Assembly (NCBI RefSeq): GCF_005796205.1
Contig: NZ_VAHN01000017.1
Span: forward strand, 1-64,000
Reading direction: 5' to 3'
Length of the DNA stretch: 64,000 nucleotides
Origin: Pseudarthrobacter sp. NamE2
GTDB lineage: Bacteria > Actinomycetota > Actinomycetes > Actinomycetales > Micrococcaceae
Under the pieces are notes generated by a model. That model ran no database searches, was not told the DNA's origin, and saw only the letters and a program-made list of their open reading frames with translations. This document shows, piece after piece, positions 38,747 to 47,036 of this stretch (position 1 is the stretch's first letter; every line of letters begins with the position of its first letter). The position numbers and the translations under genes are program-made.

Positions 38747-39789
38747 TGAGCCGCGTCACCACATCCCCAATACGCACCGCAGTGGTGGGCTTCGGTGTCT
38801 CCGGCAAAGTCTTCCACGCGCCGCTGATCGCAGCCGCTCCCGGCTACTCCCTGGACGTTATCGTCACAGCTGACACCGCCCGTGCGGCCGAAGCGGCCAG
38901 GGTTTACCCCACTGCCCGGATCCTTCCAACGCCGGAGGCCCTGTTCTCCCTCAGCAACGACCTCGATCTCGTAATCCTCGGAACGCCGCCCCTTACCCAC
39001 TTTGATCTTGCCTCGGAAGCGATCGCCCGCGGGCTTCATGTGGTTGTGGACAAGCCGTTTGTCTCCGCGTCGGCCCAAGGCGAAGCCCTGATTGCCCGGG
39101 CAGGTGAAGCCGGTGTCCAGCTCACGGTCTTCCAAAACCGGCGCTGGGACGCGGACTTCCTGACGCTTGAAAGGCTGCTGGGAGAAGGCCTGCTGGGTGA
39201 AGTCCGCAGCTTTGAATCCCGGTTTGAATGGTGGCGGCCGGAGGGCTTCGGGAACTGGCGCGACACGGCTCCGCTCGCCGAGGGCGGCGGAATCCTCCAC
39301 GACCTGGGCGCCCACCTGATCGACCAGGCCATCCAATTGTTCGGTCCTGTGGAGGAGACCTACGGCGAGACGGCCAACCACAGCCCTCATCCGGACGCAG
39401 CCGACACTGAGGCCTTCGTCTCACTGCTCCATGAATCAGGTGTCCGATCCAGGCTGTGGATGAACGGGATGGCTGCGCAGGTAGGACCTCGCTTCCACGT
39501 TCTCGGTTCCAGGGCCGGCTATACCAAATGGGGACTGGACACCCAGGAACCGGTCCTCGCAGCGGGTATGTCGCCGCTTGATGCCTCCTATGGAGTGGAG
39601 CCCCAGGACGCTTGGGGGGTCCTGGGAATCGACGGCAACACCATGGCGGTCCAAGCAGAAACAGGGGGCTACCCGCGGTTTTACGCCGCGCTGGCTGCCG
39701 CTCTTCGCGGCGAGGGCAACGTGCCCGTCGACCCGGCCCAGTCCCTTGAGGTCCTTCGAATCATCGAAAAGATCCACGCCTTCGCCTAG
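38746..39789 (+). CDS. Gfo/Idh/MocA-family oxidoreductase
   Basis: This 347-residue protein has an N-terminal Rossmann start (TAVVGFGVSGKVFHAPLIAAAPGY, about 8-31) of the YdgJ/YhhX-like subgroup and the VVDKPFVSA motif (about 100-108). A GGGILHDLGAHLIDQA segment at about 182-197 holds the catalytic-type Asp/His. Its start overlaps the ATPase stop. In this locus it may oxidise or reduce the sugar portion of the imported conjugate or a side product. The substrate is unknown. Confidence 0.88.
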   Translation: MSRVTTSPIRTAVVGFGVSGKVFHAPLIAAAPGYSLDVIVTADTARAAEAARVYPTARILPTPEALFSLSNDLDLVILGTPPLTHFDLASEAIARGLHVVVDKPFVSASAQGEALIARAGEAGVQLTVFQNRRWDADFLTLERLLGEGLLGEVRSFESRFEWWRPEGFGNWRDTAPLAEGGGILHDLGAHLIDQAIQLFGPVEETYGETANHSPHPDAADTEAFVSLLHESGVRSRLWMNGMAAQVGPRFHVLGSRAGYTKWGLDTQEPVLAAGMSPLDASYGVEPQDAWGVLGIDGNTMAVQAETGGYPRFYAALAAALRGEGNVPVDPAQSLEVLRIIEKIHAFA

Positions 39790-39869
39790 GCGCAACCAGG
39801 CAACGCAAAAGCAGTGGCACAGACCCCTGCCGCAACGATCGTTCCAAGAACATCCAGAAAGGGAGAACC

Positions 39870-41048
39870 ATGTCCTCCACACCCCCAGCCAAACACGTCG
39901 TTGTCATCGGTGGCGGCATCCTCGGCGCGTCGACCTGCATGCACCTCGCCCGGGGCGGCGCGGAAGTGACGCTCGTGACAGCCGGCCCGCTCGCGAACGG
40001 GGCCTCCGGCCGCTCGATCGCGTGGCTTAACTCATCGGGCGCCCGCTCGGCTGAATACCACTACCTGCGGATGCTCGCCATCGACCGATACCGCACCTGG
40101 AGTGCGCACCATCCCGAGAGCCGCAGCTACATCCGCTTCGACGGCGCATTGAAGTGGGCCGGCCCCGGGGAAACCTTCCGGGATACCTTCGCCTTCGAGC
40201 GGTCAACCGGTTACCACTCCCTTTGGGTCGACCGCGCAGATGTGGCCCGGCTCGCGTCCGATGTCAATGCAGAGGCAGTGGCGGAAGAAGGAGCAATTTA
40301 CAATCCGGGGGAAGGGTGGGTGAACATGCCCGACTTCATCCCGGCCCTGGTGGCTGAAGCAACAGCCTGCGGCGCGAACATCATCGAGAATGCCGGCGAC
40401 GTGCGGGTCGACGTTCAGGGCGGCGCCGCGGTCGGCGTGATCCTCGGCGACGGGATGCGGCTGGCTGCAGATCAGGTAGTGCTCGCCACCGGTGGTGAAG
40501 TCCCTGCCCAGCTTGCCGCCTTGGGCGTAACGGTGCCAGACGCCACCCCGGCCGCCTTCGTGCTGTTCACCGATCCGATCGACTTCGAAGTGAAAACGGT
40601 GCTCAACACCCCGCGGGTCGCCGTACGCCCCACCCCCGACGGCCGCCTCGTACTCGACGCCGATTGGGCAGAGCAGTCGGTGATTGTTGAGGACGACGGC
40701 TCCTTCACCATTCCGGAGGGATCGGTACGGGGTCTGCTTGACGAAGCATCAAAGGTGCTTGCCGGCAACCCGCGGCTTACCGCGCAGAAAGTGGGAGCTG
40801 GACTGAAACCCATTCCGGGCGACGGTGAACCGGTTGTGGGCCCGGTCCCCGCGATCGCAGGCCTTCACACGGTATTCACCCATTCAGGTGCAACGCTCGG
40901 GCTCATCCTCGGCGAACTCCTCGCCGAGGAGATCATCACGGGGAACCCGTCTCCCGTACTTAAGGCATTCCGCCTCGAGCGCTTCAACACCGGTGCCGCC
41001 ACGGAGACCGTGAGCACAGGCGCCTGGGCCCCTGTATCCCAGAGCTAG
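39870..41048 (+). CDS. FAD-dependent amine oxidase-like protein (DAO family)
   Basis: This 392-residue DAO-fold flavoprotein has an N-terminal FAD site (VVVIGGGILGASTCMHLARGG, about 10-30), NGASGRSIAWLNSS (about 45-58) and a C-terminal HSGATLGLILGELLAEEI (about 341-358). No Cys occurs near the position used for covalent FAD in sarcosine-oxidase relatives. AAAGGGAG precedes the ATG. Beside FrlB/FrlD genes it may oxidatively cleave Amadori products (as fructosyl-amino-acid oxidases do) or oxidise the released amino acid. Confidence 0.82.
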   Translation: MSSTPPAKHVVVIGGGILGASTCMHLARGGAEVTLVTAGPLANGASGRSIAWLNSSGARSAEYHYLRMLAIDRYRTWSAHHPESRSYIRFDGALKWAGPGETFRDTFAFERSTGYHSLWVDRADVARLASDVNAEAVAEEGAIYNPGEGWVNMPDFIPALVAEATACGANIIENAGDVRVDVQGGAAVGVILGDGMRLAADQVVLATGGEVPAQLAALGVTVPDATPAAFVLFTDPIDFEVKTVLNTPRVAVRPTPDGRLVLDADWAEQSVIVEDDGSFTIPEGSVRGLLDEASKVLAGNPRLTAQKVGAGLKPIPGDGEPVVGPVPAIAGLHTVFTHSGATLGLILGELLAEEIITGNPSPVLKAFRLERFNTGAATETVSTGAWAPVSQS

Positions 41049-41069
41049 GTATCGCGAAGCCAGGAAACA

Positions 41070-41111
41070 GGCACGGGGAGTGACGGCAACCTGCCCACCG
41101 CTCCCCGTGCC
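41070..41111. terminator. Stem-loop between convergent genes
   Basis: GGCACGGGGAG (41070-41080) pairs perfectly with CTCCCCGTGCC (41101-41111) around a 20-nt loop, in the gap between the FAD oxidoreductase and the leftward LacI gene. There is no T-run, so termination efficiency is uncertain. Confidence 0.5.
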
Positions 41112-41145
41112 CGTACCACCCTGGCCCTGTGGGCGACGGTGCTTG

Positions 41146-42240
41146 CTACATACGGGGAGGAGGACCGACGGAGTCCCGCTTGTTAAGCCGCGCCTCCAAT
41201 ACATTGTGCTTCGGAACGGATGCCTCCCCGGCGATCCTGGCAAGGAGAAGTTCCGCTGCCAGCGAGCCGATGCGGTGCACCGGTTGGTGGATTGCTGTTA
41301 TCGCCGGTTGCATGAATGTCATCCACTCAAGGTCATCGAAACAGACCACGGAAAGCTGGTCAGGGACTTTGAGCTTGAGGCTGGCTATGGCCTGCATGAG
41401 TCCGTGGGCCATGGTCCCGTCCGCGGCAAAGACGGCCGTCGGACGGTGCCCGTACTCGAGAAGCCGGATGGCTTCACTGCGTGCAGCCTCCGAGGAGTAC
41501 GCGCCGGCGCGGCGAATGAGGCGGGTCTGCACGGGGACGCCGGCGTCTCGATGAGCGTCGAGATATCCGAGCAGCCGCTGCCAGCTCGGATAGAGCGTTT
41601 CGGCCGCGACAGGGGAATATGGCGCTTGGGCAACAAAGTCCTCCAGGCTGGCGCTCTCCGTCTGCTCAAGCTCAGCGATGATGCCTATTCGTTTGTGGCC
41701 CGTTTCCAACAGATGCGCGATTGCTTCACGGGCGGCGCCACGGTTGTCCACAGTCACTGAGTCTGCCGCCAAATCGTAGGCTGCCCGGTCTACTTGGACT
41801 GTCGGAATACCACCGGCTATGAGACTGCGCAGATGTTCCGGCCCCTGGACGTCGCAGGGACTGATGATGAGTCCGTCGACGCGTTTTTCCAGGAGCAGTT
41901 GGACAGCTTCCCTCTCACGTTCGAGGTTCTCGTCACTGTTGGTGAGAATAACACCGAATCCGCGCGGTCTTGCCACGTCGCCGATCCCGCGCAGGACCCG
42001 GGCATAAAAGGCGTTGTCGATGTCAGCGGCTACTACCCCTATGGTTTGACTCCTGCCAGTGACAAGGCCGCGGGCGAGGGTATTTGGCTTGTAGCCCAGC
42101 TTGCGGGCCGCAGCTTCAACTCGCGTTGCCACCTCGCTGCTGGCGTAACCGTAACCGCCAAGGACCCTCCCGGCGGTAGCCGTGCTGACGCCAGCCTCAG
42201 CCGCGACCTGGGTGATAGTCACCCTGGGGGGTGGCGTCAT
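41146..42240 (-). CDS. LacI-family regulator linked to the FrlB/FrlD genes
   Basis: This 364-residue LacI/GalR protein has an HTH (VTITQVAAEAGVSTATAGRVLGGYG, about 7-31), a hinge (NTLARGLVTGRSQTIGVV) and a ligand domain (NAFYARVLRGIGD). It lies 91 bp downstream of the PfkB kinase in the same direction and is probably co-transcribed. It resembles the 34891-36036 regulator in layout (both have a GNYG/GGYG-type turn) but is clearly a different protein. The GAGAACGTTCTC site at 43250-43261 is its best candidate target. Confidence 0.9.
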   Translation of the reverse strand: MTPPPRVTITQVAAEAGVSTATAGRVLGGYGYASSEVATRVEAAARKLGYKPNTLARGLVTGRSQTIGVVAADIDNAFYARVLRGIGDVARPRGFGVILTNSDENLEREREAVQLLLEKRVDGLIISPCDVQGPEHLRSLIAGGIPTVQVDRAAYDLAADSVTVDNRGAAREAIAHLLETGHKRIGIIAELEQTESASLEDFVAQAPYSPVAAETLYPSWQRLLGYLDAHRDAGVPVQTRLIRRAGAYSSEAARSEAIRLLEYGHRPTAVFAADGTMAHGLMQAIASLKLKVPDQLSVVCFDDLEWMTFMQPAITAIHQPVHRIGSLAAELLLARIAGEASVPKHNVLEARLNKRDSVGPPPRM

Positions 42241-42331
42241 AACAGTCCTTCCGTGAAAGTGTTCCAGTCTGTGCGTGTCTGCCCGGAGCCGGGGTCAGTA
42301 GCTTACCTTCCACATGTAACTGTCCACGCCG

Positions 42332-43216
42332 TCACCCAAGCTGGCGGGTTCCGCGGCGGAGCGAGGGCCCCGGGGACAGTCCTTTAGGATCCGTTGGTGA
42401 CGGCAGGGGGATAGCGGTGAGCGATTCCCCCCTTCCGAAGGCCCCGAGCCTGCTGCACGTGAGGGCGGAGGCTTCCGAGGCCATGGCCATCACTTCCTGG
42501 GGATGTCCTGCCGCCAGGAGGCCTGTCAACACGTTGGCGATGAATGTGTCACCGGCGCCCAGGGTGTCCACCAAAGCGGTCTTCGCCGCAGTGACCTGAT
42601 AGGTGTTTTCTTCTCCTACCAAAACGGCTCCATCTGCTCCACGCGTCACCAGCGCCCAGGTCGCGCCAAGGACGACGGCCTGCCGGCCGAGATCAAGCGC
42701 TGCTGCGCCGGTGAGATCTCCTCCCGAGAAGGAGGCGAGGTAGCAGTGCGGGGCTACCGTGGCCAAGAAACCAATGTCCCTGTTGGTTGAAAAATCGAAG
42801 GACAACCTTGAAACAGCTGCAAGGTCCGGCACCACACCCTGGAGCAGGCTGGAGACGCTGAGGTGGACGGCATCAAAATCAGACGCCGACGAAATGAAGC
42901 CACCATCAAGTTCGGCGCGGGAGACTCCCAGGCCGACTTCCCGGAACACCCTGTCCCCGTTGTTCCGGCCAATGACACAGTAGGCGGTGCTGCCGGGCCG
43001 GACCTGCACCATGTCAGTGGACACCCCTTCAAGTGTCAAAGAGTTCAGGATGAGAGCACCTGCAGAATCCGTGCCCACTGTCCCGGCATAGGCCGCTTTG
43101 GCTCCAGCGCGGCGTGCGAAAACCGCCACATTCACCGCATTGCCCCCTGCGAAAACCTGCCCCTCATCCATATAGCAGTCAATGACGTTGTCCCTGGCTG
43201 TCAGTATCGAAACCAT
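42332..43216 (-). CDS. frlD: PfkB-family kinase, fructoselysine 6-kinase-like
   Basis: This 294-residue ribokinase-fold kinase has an N-terminus (DNVIDCYMDEGQVFAGGNAVNVAVFARRAG) of the FrlD pattern, with a D-N-x-x-D-x-Y start and GGNAVNVAV. The C-terminal DTLGAGDTFIANVLTG (about 213-228) supplies the catalytic Asp and anion hole. ATG 43216 is chosen over an open extension to 43285 because GGGAGG precedes it. It would phosphorylate fructosyl-amino acids at O6. With the SIS-family gene at 44301 this completes a kinase-deglycase pair. Confidence 0.82.
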   Translation of the reverse strand: MVSILTARDNVIDCYMDEGQVFAGGNAVNVAVFARRAGAKAAYAGTVGTDSAGALILNSLTLEGVSTDMVQVRPGSTAYCVIGRNNGDRVFREVGLGVSRAELDGGFISSASDFDAVHLSVSSLLQGVVPDLAAVSRLSFDFSTNRDIGFLATVAPHCYLASFSGGDLTGAAALDLGRQAVVLGATWALVTRGADGAVLVGEENTYQVTAAKTALVDTLGAGDTFIANVLTGLLAAGHPQEVMAMASEASALTCSRLGAFGRGESLTAIPLPSPTDPKGLSPGPSLRRGTRQLG

Positions 43217-43249
43217 GACGCCTCCCGAGTAATCATTCCCAAACAATAA

Positions 43250-43261
43250 GAGAACGTTCTC
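43250..43261. promoter_or_regulatory. LacI-type operator, upstream site
   Basis: GAGAACGTTCTC is a perfect 12-bp palindrome with central CG in the divergent gap between the kinase gene and the second binding-protein gene. It differs in its centre from the TGAGNCCGGNCTCA sites near 36106. Confidence 0.65.
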
Positions 43262-43287
43262 AGATTGTCGAGCCCAAAAACCCACCC

Positions 43288-43316
43288 TTGACCATCAAGC
43301 TCCCGAACTGTACCTT
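43288..43316 (+). promoter_or_regulatory. Promoter of the binding protein 2 / deglycase operon
   Basis: TTGACC (43288-43293) and TACCTT (43311-43316) are 17 bp apart. The predicted start is near 43323. Confidence 0.6.
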
Positions 43317-43325
43317 GGCAAACTA

Positions 43326-43339
43326 TGAAAACGCTCTCA
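43326..43339. promoter_or_regulatory. LacI-type operator, downstream site
   Basis: TGAAAACGCTCTCA is an imperfect copy of TGAGAACGTTCTCA placed at the predicted transcription start. A further half-site TGAGAG follows at 43348-43353, giving a CTCTCA/TGAGAG inverted pair. Confidence 0.5.
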
Positions 43340-43384
43340 CATTTTTCTGAGAGTGACGCAGCTTCTTCGCAGATCGGATAAACC

Positions 43385-44257
43385 ATGCACGCCCACCGCT
43401 CAAAAAAATTCCGTCCAGGCATGGCAATGGCGGCCGCGGCAATAATCGCCAGCCTCGTCACGGCATGCGCCGGCACTCCCTCGTCAGCTCCCTCGGAGGA
43501 CAACCCCTACGACCTCATCCAGCCGGGCACCGTCCGGGTGGCCGGCGTCGGCGACTTGAAGCCCTACGCATTCACTGATGCGCAGGGTAATTTCACGGGT
43601 TTTGACGTGGAATTGTTCAAGGACGCAGCCAAGCGGGCCGGAGTGGACAACGTCGTCTTCACCGGCCAGGACTTCTCGGCGATCCTGCCCGCCGTGGCCA
43701 ACGGCCAGTTCGACGCCGGCGTGGCAGCAATCGGAATCACCGACAAACGCAAGGAAACCGTGGACTTCTCCAACGGCTACCTCGCCGGCTACCTGACCGT
43801 CCTGACCACCAAGGACTCCGGCATCAAGGACACCAACGGCCTCTCCGGCAAACGCCTCGGCGTGGTGCAGGGAACCCTGCAGGAAGCCTACGCCGTCAAG
43901 AACTTCACCACCGCGAGCCTGGTCCGGTTCCCGGACAACAACTCGGCAATCGCAGCCGTCAACAGCGGATCGGCCGACGCCCACTTCCTCGACTACGAAA
44001 CGGCCAAGGACTACACGGAACAGCACGGCCTGGTCAGCGTCGCCGACATCCCGTCCTTCGACGCCCCGGCCGGCTTCGCCGTCGCCAAGGACAAGACCGC
44101 CTTCAAGGAAGCCCTGAACAAGGCCCTGGCAGAAGCCATGGAAGACGGCACCTGGAAAACCCTCTACCAGAAGTGGTTCCCCGGCTCGCCGATGCCCGAA
44201 CAGTACCTGCCCAAAGCCGAGCAAACAGCAACACCGGCACCGGCCGCAACCAAGTAA
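43385..44257 (+). CDS. Amino-acid-type ABC substrate-binding lipoprotein, copy 2
   Basis: This 290-residue SBP_bac_3 protein has its own signal peptide and lipobox (VTAC, Cys28), both unlike copy 1. From about residue 62 it is almost the same protein as the 36217-37083 product, with only a few substitutions (for example Ala for Val in ELFKDAAKRAG and Thr for Ala in DYETAKDYT). No permease or ATPase is encoded here, so it presumably uses the 37179/37964 pair. It is followed by the FrlB-like deglycase. Confidence 0.9.
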   Translation: MHAHRSKKFRPGMAMAAAAIIASLVTACAGTPSSAPSEDNPYDLIQPGTVRVAGVGDLKPYAFTDAQGNFTGFDVELFKDAAKRAGVDNVVFTGQDFSAILPAVANGQFDAGVAAIGITDKRKETVDFSNGYLAGYLTVLTTKDSGIKDTNGLSGKRLGVVQGTLQEAYAVKNFTTASLVRFPDNNSAIAAVNSGSADAHFLDYETAKDYTEQHGLVSVADIPSFDAPAGFAVAKDKTAFKEALNKALAEAMEDGTWKTLYQKWFPGSPMPEQYLPKAEQTATPAPAATK

Positions 44258-44261
44258 GCAA
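43569..44261 (+). repeat. 693-bp near-identical repeat, copy B
   Basis: This is the second copy of the block at 36395-37087, in the same orientation about 7.2 kb away. Identity stops 4 bp after the stop codon. Confidence 0.9.
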
Positions 44262-44300
44262 CTGACCAAGTCTCTGTCCCACGAAAGTAGAGGAATAACA

Positions 44301-45317
44301 ATGACCGACGGCACCTTCATCGGGATACAGCCTGTCAAGGAAATTCCGGGCAACATCCGGGGATCGCAGGAGCACGCCTTGACCCTTTGGTCTGAAATCA
44401 GGTCTTACATACTGGGCCTGCCCGAGCTCAGCAGGGTCTATCTTGTCGGCGCCGGAGGCTCCCTTTCCGGACTGCACGCGGCACAGTATTTCCTCGACCG
44501 CCGGGCCACCACGCCGGTGACCTCAGTCAACTCTGACGAGTTCTACCATCGTGCCTCGCCGGGAGTGGGACCGGGCGCCCTCGTTATCGCCTTTTCTGCT
44601 GCCGGCATGACCCCTGAAACAGCACAGGCAGCGTCCTGGGCACAGGATCGGGGAGCCTCAGTCGCGGCCGTGACCCTTAACGCAGAAGGCACCCTGGCAA
44701 ACGCTGTCACCAAGGCGTTCGTTGCCAAAACCGGCGACGGCAACCAGATCCTCCTGCAGCTGCTTGCCCTCGCGATCCTGGAACGCGAAGGCCAGGGAGT
44801 GGCCGCGGAGCTTTCGGCCCTCAACGCGCTGCCGGCCGCCACGGAAACTGCGGTGCACGCTTTCGAACCCTGCGCCGCCAAAATCGCCGAAAACATGAAG
44901 GACGTACCCGTGACGTACCTCATCGCCTCAGGATCCCTGCAGGGCATGGGCAGCACCTTCACCAGCTGCTTCCTGCAGGAAATGCAGTGGATGCATGCAG
45001 CAACCATCAACGCGAACGAATTCTTCCAAGGTCCCTTCGAGGTCTTCGACAAAGACACCAAAAGCATCCTGTACCTGCCCGAGGACGAAACCCGTCCCAT
45101 GGCGGAACGCGCGGACCGCTTCCTCGAGGAGCACAGCGGCGAAACATACCGGGTGGACAGCCGCGACCTCGAACTACCGGGGATTCCCCAAAAACTGCGT
45201 GCCTTCGTCGCCCCGCTGGTCTTCTACCCCCTCGCCTTCCGGCTTGCAGCCCACTATGCAGCGGTACGGGGCTACTCACTGGAAGGACGCCGCTACATGT
45301 GGCAGTTCGCGTATTAG
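44301..45317 (+). CDS. frlB: SIS-domain deglycase, fructoselysine-6-phosphate deglycase-like
   Basis: This 338-residue protein has two sugar-isomerase (SIS) domains. It shows VYLVGAGGSLSGLHAAQYFL (about 47-66), VIAFSAAGMTPETAQAASWA (about 94-113), TYLIASGSLQGMGSTFTSCFLQEMQWMHAATINANEFFQGPFEV in the second half and a C-terminus RRYMWQFAY. The arrangement and the RRYM tail match the FrlB family, which splits phosphorylated Amadori products into glucose 6-phosphate and free amino acid. GAGGA lies 7 nt before the ATG. Confidence 0.85.
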   Translation: MTDGTFIGIQPVKEIPGNIRGSQEHALTLWSEIRSYILGLPELSRVYLVGAGGSLSGLHAAQYFLDRRATTPVTSVNSDEFYHRASPGVGPGALVIAFSAAGMTPETAQAASWAQDRGASVAAVTLNAEGTLANAVTKAFVAKTGDGNQILLQLLALAILEREGQGVAAELSALNALPAATETAVHAFEPCAAKIAENMKDVPVTYLIASGSLQGMGSTFTSCFLQEMQWMHAATINANEFFQGPFEVFDKDTKSILYLPEDETRPMAERADRFLEEHSGETYRVDSRDLELPGIPQKLRAFVAPLVFYPLAFRLAAHYAAVRGYSLEGRRYMWQFAY

Positions 45318-45368
45318 CAGGACGTAAGGAGCAAGACGGGAAACCAGCACGTGGGGACAGCACCGCGC

Positions 45369-46520
45369 CTAGAGCATCCGGTCACTGCGGGCGGCGCGAT
45401 TCCTTCCCAGTGACTTTGCCGTATACAAAGCCGCGTCGGCGGCGGCAATGACGTCGTCCACCCTGGAGGTATCGGCGTCGTATATGGAAATCCCGTAGCT
45501 GACGGTCGGCATCTGCATCCCGTCCACGCCGGGCGCTGCAGCCAGGCGGCGGCTGATCTCCTTGGTGATCAGTTCAGCGCGCTCCGCGCTGGCTCCGGGC
45601 AGCAGCAGGACGAACTCCTCGCCGCCGTACCGGCCCACCAGGTCCGTGGACCGGACCGTTTCGGTGCAGGCCCCGGCAAAGCGCTGAAGGGCCGTATCCC
45701 CGGCGGCGTGGCCGTAGGTGTCATTGACGGCTTTGAAGTGGTCCAGGTCGGCCAGGATCAGGGCGCCGGAGCCGCGGGTGATGGCACGGTCGGACAACAG
45801 CTCGGCGGCCAGGTCCAGGAAGGCCTTGCGGTTGAGGAGGCCGGTCAGGTCGTCGCGGGAGGCCACCACGCGAAGGGCGCGCGTCTGCTGCTCACTGCTC
45901 AGGGCGGCCATGCTGAAGGAGACCACCACCAGCAGCACCATGGTCACCAGGGTGGTGACCGCCGAGCCGAACACGGTGGTGAAGGTAGACCCGTGCTGCC
46001 CCTCCAGCATGAACGCCACCCACCGGAAGAAGTAGAAACCCGCAAGGCCGCCGGCGGACACGGCCATGGGGATTCGTACCCGTGAATAGCCCGGCTCCAG
46101 CCGCCACAGCTCACGCGACGCAAGACCGATGCTCACGCTCATGGCCGCCAGGAACACCGGGCCGCCGGACCAGGTGTTGGTGGCCGGATTGTCCAGCACG
46201 GACGCCACCAGGACCACCAGCGGGATGCCCGTGAACGCCCACTTGGGCGGCGCCACTGTCCGCAGGGATCGCGCGCCGGCCCAGACCGCTACGCCGCCGT
46301 GCACCAGCAGCACGTTCCCCAGCGGATTCGCCCACACCTGGTGGCTGGTCCCGTCCAGCAGGAAGCAGGCGGACCCGGTGAGGAAGAAGATGAGGGCCAG
46401 GCACCACCAGCCGCTGTACGGCGAGCGCGTGACGCGGTAGGCGGAGAAATAGAACAGGAAAACCAGCACCAGGGCCATCAGGGCAAAGGCGATGCGAAGG
46501 GTCGTGGTGTCCAGAACCAT
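45369..46520 (-). CDS. Membrane-anchored diguanylate cyclase (GGDEF)
   Basis: This 383-residue protein has about seven N-terminal hydrophobic segments (residues 1-200) followed by a GGDEF domain (DDLTGLLNRKAF start about 217; active site YGGEEF near 296; ISIYDAD, AADAALYTAKSLGRN at the end). All catalytic-loop residues are present, so c-di-GMP synthesis is likely. The ATG at 46520 begins just before the first membrane helix; an upstream in-frame extension to 46601 is Arg/Gly/Cys-rich and not supported. The membrane part is a possible sensor of unknown signal. Confidence 0.87.
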   Translation of the reverse strand: MVLDTTTLRIAFALMALVLVFLFYFSAYRVTRSPYSGWWCLALIFFLTGSACFLLDGTSHQVWANPLGNVLLVHGGVAVWAGARSLRTVAPPKWAFTGIPLVVLVASVLDNPATNTWSGGPVFLAAMSVSIGLASRELWRLEPGYSRVRIPMAVSAGGLAGFYFFRWVAFMLEGQHGSTFTTVFGSAVTTLVTMVLLVVVSFSMAALSSEQQTRALRVVASRDDLTGLLNRKAFLDLAAELLSDRAITRGSGALILADLDHFKAVNDTYGHAAGDTALQRFAGACTETVRSTDLVGRYGGEEFVLLLPGASAERAELITKEISRRLAAAPGVDGMQMPTVSYGISIYDADTSRVDDVIAAADAALYTAKSLGRNRAARSDRML

Positions 46521-46672
46521 GTCTTCGGAAGACCCCCTGCGCCAAACCCGGTTTGCCCCCAGTATGGCACCGCGGCCGCTCCTGCAGCAGTAACCGTGCA
46601 TGGCAGCCCGGAAACCGCCTAGGGTGGTCTGTACGCAAGGACCGCCAGGACAGCACCACCGAAAGGCATCCC

Positions 46673-46909
46673 ATGTTCCTTCTCTTCGGCTTGAAAACGG
46701 TACTCAAGGCGCTTCCCGGCAAGGCCGCCACCTGCCAGTACTGCCGCCAGTTCGTCCACCACCGGCTGGAGGAAAGGGCCACAAAGTTCACGTTGTTCTT
46801 CATTCCGGTGTTCACCACGTCCCGCAAATACACCATCACCTGCACCAACTGCGGCTACGTTTCGTCCATCTCCGCCCGCCAGAAGCGGGCCCTCGAACTG
46901 CAGCGGTAG
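46673..46909 (+). CDS. Small zinc-ribbon protein
   Basis: This 78-residue protein (MFLLFGLKTVLKALPGK...) has a CQYC pair near residue 21 and CTNC near 57, forming a four-Cys zinc ribbon around a hydrophobic KFTLFFIPVF segment. GAAAGGCATCCC precedes the ATG. Similar small zinc-ribbon proteins are widespread in actinobacteria and have no assigned role. A TAGGGT box just upstream may be its -10. Confidence 0.82.
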   Translation: MFLLFGLKTVLKALPGKAATCQYCRQFVHHRLEERATKFTLFFIPVFTTSRKYTITCTNCGYVSSISARQKRALELQR

Positions 46910-46938
46910 CGGGCGCCGGGAACTTAACCAGATCCAAG

Positions 46939-46944
46939 TAGAGT
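46939..46944 (+). promoter_or_regulatory. Candidate -10 box for the CNNM operon
   Basis: TAGAGT followed by TGAACGC lies about 93 nt before the first CNNM start. The same TAGAGTTGAAC string occurs at 28731 and a close variant at 52606. Confidence 0.45.
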
Positions 46945-47036
46945 TGAACGCACTATGGACGACCCTCCTTCACATATGCCCAGGCCCCTCTGCCACCTGA
47001 CCGGACTACCGGCCACGATTGGAGAGGGGCGCCCCG

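Noticed and set aside
36395..44261. The 693-bp repeats as evidence of a composite transposon.
   Set aside because: The repeats lie within coding sequence, end at the stop codons, and no transposase or inverted termini are present.
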